Below, piece after piece: positions 5,972-8,229 of a stretch of DNA of 8,229 nucleotides. Position numbers and translations under genes: made by a program. How positions within the stretch are numbered: position 1 is the stretch's first letter; each line of letters starts with the position of its first letter. This stretch comes from Bacillota bacterium (lineage in GTDB: Bacteria > Bacillota > Limnochordia > Limnochordales > ZCTH02-B6), in NCBI GenBank assembly GCA_017578085.1, contig PKQR01000104.1, positions 1 through 8,229 of the forward strand. Reading direction: 5' to 3'. The notes below the pieces were generated by a model. The model was not told the DNA's origin, ran no database searches, and saw only the letters and a program-made list of their open reading frames with translations.

Positions 5972-7009
5972 ATGGCGAAAGGCATGCAAGCGCTCGTCAA
6001 AGCCAGGCCTGGCCCGGGGCTGACCCTGATGGAGGTGCCCATACCGGAAGTGGGGCGGCGGGAGTGCCTGGTGCGGGTGGAAGCCACTTCCATCTGCGGC
6101 ACCGACCTGCACATTTACCGCTGGGACGCGTGGGCCGCGTCCCGCCTGCGCCCGCCCCTCATCGTGGGCCACGAGTTTTGCGGGCGGGTGGCGGCGGTTG
6201 GCCCCGACGTCACCGAAGTCTCGGTGGGGGACTACGTCGCGGGGGAGGGACACCTCTTTTGCGGCCGCTGCTATTTCTGCCAGACCGGCCAGGCCCACAT
6301 CTGCGCCCACGGGCGCATCATCGGCGTCGACACCGACGGCTGCTTCGCCCAGTACGTGCGCATGCCGGCCGCCAACCTGTGGAAGCTGGATGACACCGTC
6401 CCGCCGGCCATCGGAGCCATCCACGACCCGCTGGGCAACGCCGTGCACTCGGTGATGGCGGCGGGCGTTTCCGGCGCCAGCGTGGCGGTGGTGGGGTGTG
6501 GGCCCGTCGGGCTGTGCTCCATTGCCGTCGCCAAGCGGGCGGGGGCGGCGGCCGTCTACGGCGTGGACGTGAACCCCTACCGCCTTTCCCTGGCGGAGGG
6601 CCTCGGGGCCGACGCCGTCATCCGCAGCGACACCGACGATCCGGTGGCGGCGGTGATGGATCTGACCGGCGGTTTAGGCGCAGAAGTGGTGCTGGAAATG
6701 TCCGGGCACCCGGCGGGCATCCGGGCTGCCTTTGAGATGCTGCGCAAGGGCGGGCGCATCGTGCTGCTGGGCATCCCGCCGGGGCCGGTGGAAGCCGACC
6801 TCACCGGCTGGATCATTTTCAAGGAAGCCCGGGTGCTGGGCATCAACGGCCGGCGGATCTTTGAAACCTGGCACCGGATGGCGGAGTTGTTGCGTTCCGG
6901 GCTCGATGTCTCACCGGTGGTGACCCACCGGTTTTCCCTGAGTGAGTTTGAAAAGGCCTTCGCGGTCCTGGCCGAGGGACGCTGCGGCAAGATCGTGCTG
7001 GTGCCGTGA
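5972..7009 (+). CDS. tdh: L-threonine 3-dehydrogenase
   Basis: Zinc-dependent medium-chain dehydrogenase (345 aa, full length) that oxidises L-threonine with NAD+ to 2-amino-3-ketobutyrate in the cytosol. Seen: catalytic zinc region ICGTDLHIY with C42, T44 and H47, then GHE with H67 and E68; structural zinc cysteines C97, C100, C103 and C111; the VDTDGCFAQY loop (119-128); a Rossmann fold with GCGPVG (175-180) and D199 at the end of the second strand, which favours NAD+ over NADP+. Residues run four positions behind those of E. coli Tdh, matching it throughout. ATG 5972 has AAAGGAA 7 nt upstream; M5 lacks a usable site. The kbl gene follows after 71 bp on the same strand, the classic tdh-kbl pair, which separates this from sorbitol or butanediol dehydrogenase relatives. 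Confidence 0.95.
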   Translation: MAKGMQALVKARPGPGLTLMEVPIPEVGRRECLVRVEATSICGTDLHIYRWDAWAASRLRPPLIVGHEFCGRVAAVGPDVTEVSVGDYVAGEGHLFCGRCYFCQTGQAHICAHGRIIGVDTDGCFAQYVRMPAANLWKLDDTVPPAIGAIHDPLGNAVHSVMAAGVSGASVAVVGCGPVGLCSIAVAKRAGAAAVYGVDVNPYRLSLAEGLGADAVIRSDTDDPVAAVMDLTGGLGAEVVLEMSGHPAGIRAAFEMLRKGGRIVLLGIPPGPVEADLTGWIIFKEARVLGINGRRIFETWHRMAELLRSGLDVSPVVTHRFSLSEFEKAFAVLAEGRCGKIVLVP

Positions 7010-7037
7010 AGGCGACGGGAGCACACTGGTGCCGTGA
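6998..7037 (+). repeat. 12-bp direct repeat spanning the tdh stop codon
   Basis: CTGGTGCCGTGA is found at 6998-7009, where it encodes the last residues and stop of tdh, and again at 7026-7037 in the tdh-kbl gap. The copies are offset by 28 bp, and the three bases GGC match again one position further on. This looks like a small local duplication; no function is evident. Confidence 0.55.
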
Positions 7038-7080
7038 CGGCAGCAACGCCGCGCTTTCGCTGTGAAAGGGGAGTCAAACC

Positions 7081-8229
<1,149 letters not shown>

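Overview
The window is about two-thirds G+C or more, densely coding, and reads as chromosomal DNA of a high-GC, spore-forming Firmicute-type bacterium (in the style of Symbiobacterium, Thermaerobacter or Limnochordia). The lineage call is inference. It rests on a SpoVB-type membrane flippase, strong AGGAGG-type ribosome binding sites, frequent GTG/TTG starts, and sigma-A-like promoters standing out of GC-rich DNA. I see no mobile element, CRISPR array, rRNA or tRNA.

Layout, left to right. (1) Positions 1-902, minus strand: N-terminal 300 codons of a SpoVB/polysaccharide-flippase protein that runs off the left edge. (2) 1042-2082, plus: adenosine deaminase, divergent from spoVB. (3) 2231-3076, plus: a conserved-looking protein of unknown function behind a promoter with perfect -35 and -10 hexamers. 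(4) 3118-4131, minus: tryptophanyl-tRNA synthetase, convergent with (3), with a 24-bp-period repeat in its leader. (5) 4363-5091, plus: SAM hydroxide adenosyltransferase (DUF62 family), divergent from trpS. (6) 5047-5712, minus: membrane-anchored DUF4340-type protein whose 3' end overlaps that of (5). (7) 5972-7009, plus: L-threonine 3-dehydrogenase. (8) 7081-8229, plus: glycine C-acetyltransferase (2-amino-3-ketobutyrate CoA ligase), which runs off the right edge.

How the genes fit together. Tdh and Kbl form the two-step threonine-to-glycine plus acetyl-CoA pathway, and their order and spacing suggest one operon. The DUF62 enzyme releases adenosine and methionine from SAM, and adenosine deaminase would convert that adenosine to inosine. 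The two are near neighbours but not one operon. TrpS is housekeeping and SpoVB suggests spore cortex or envelope assembly.

The content is mostly ordinary core metabolism. The parts that deserve a second look are non-coding: a pair of perfect inverted repeats with the same outer half-site bracketing the DUF4340 promoter, the periodic repeat before trpS, and the well-expressed-looking unknown gene at 2231-3076. I found no convincing new multi-gene system.
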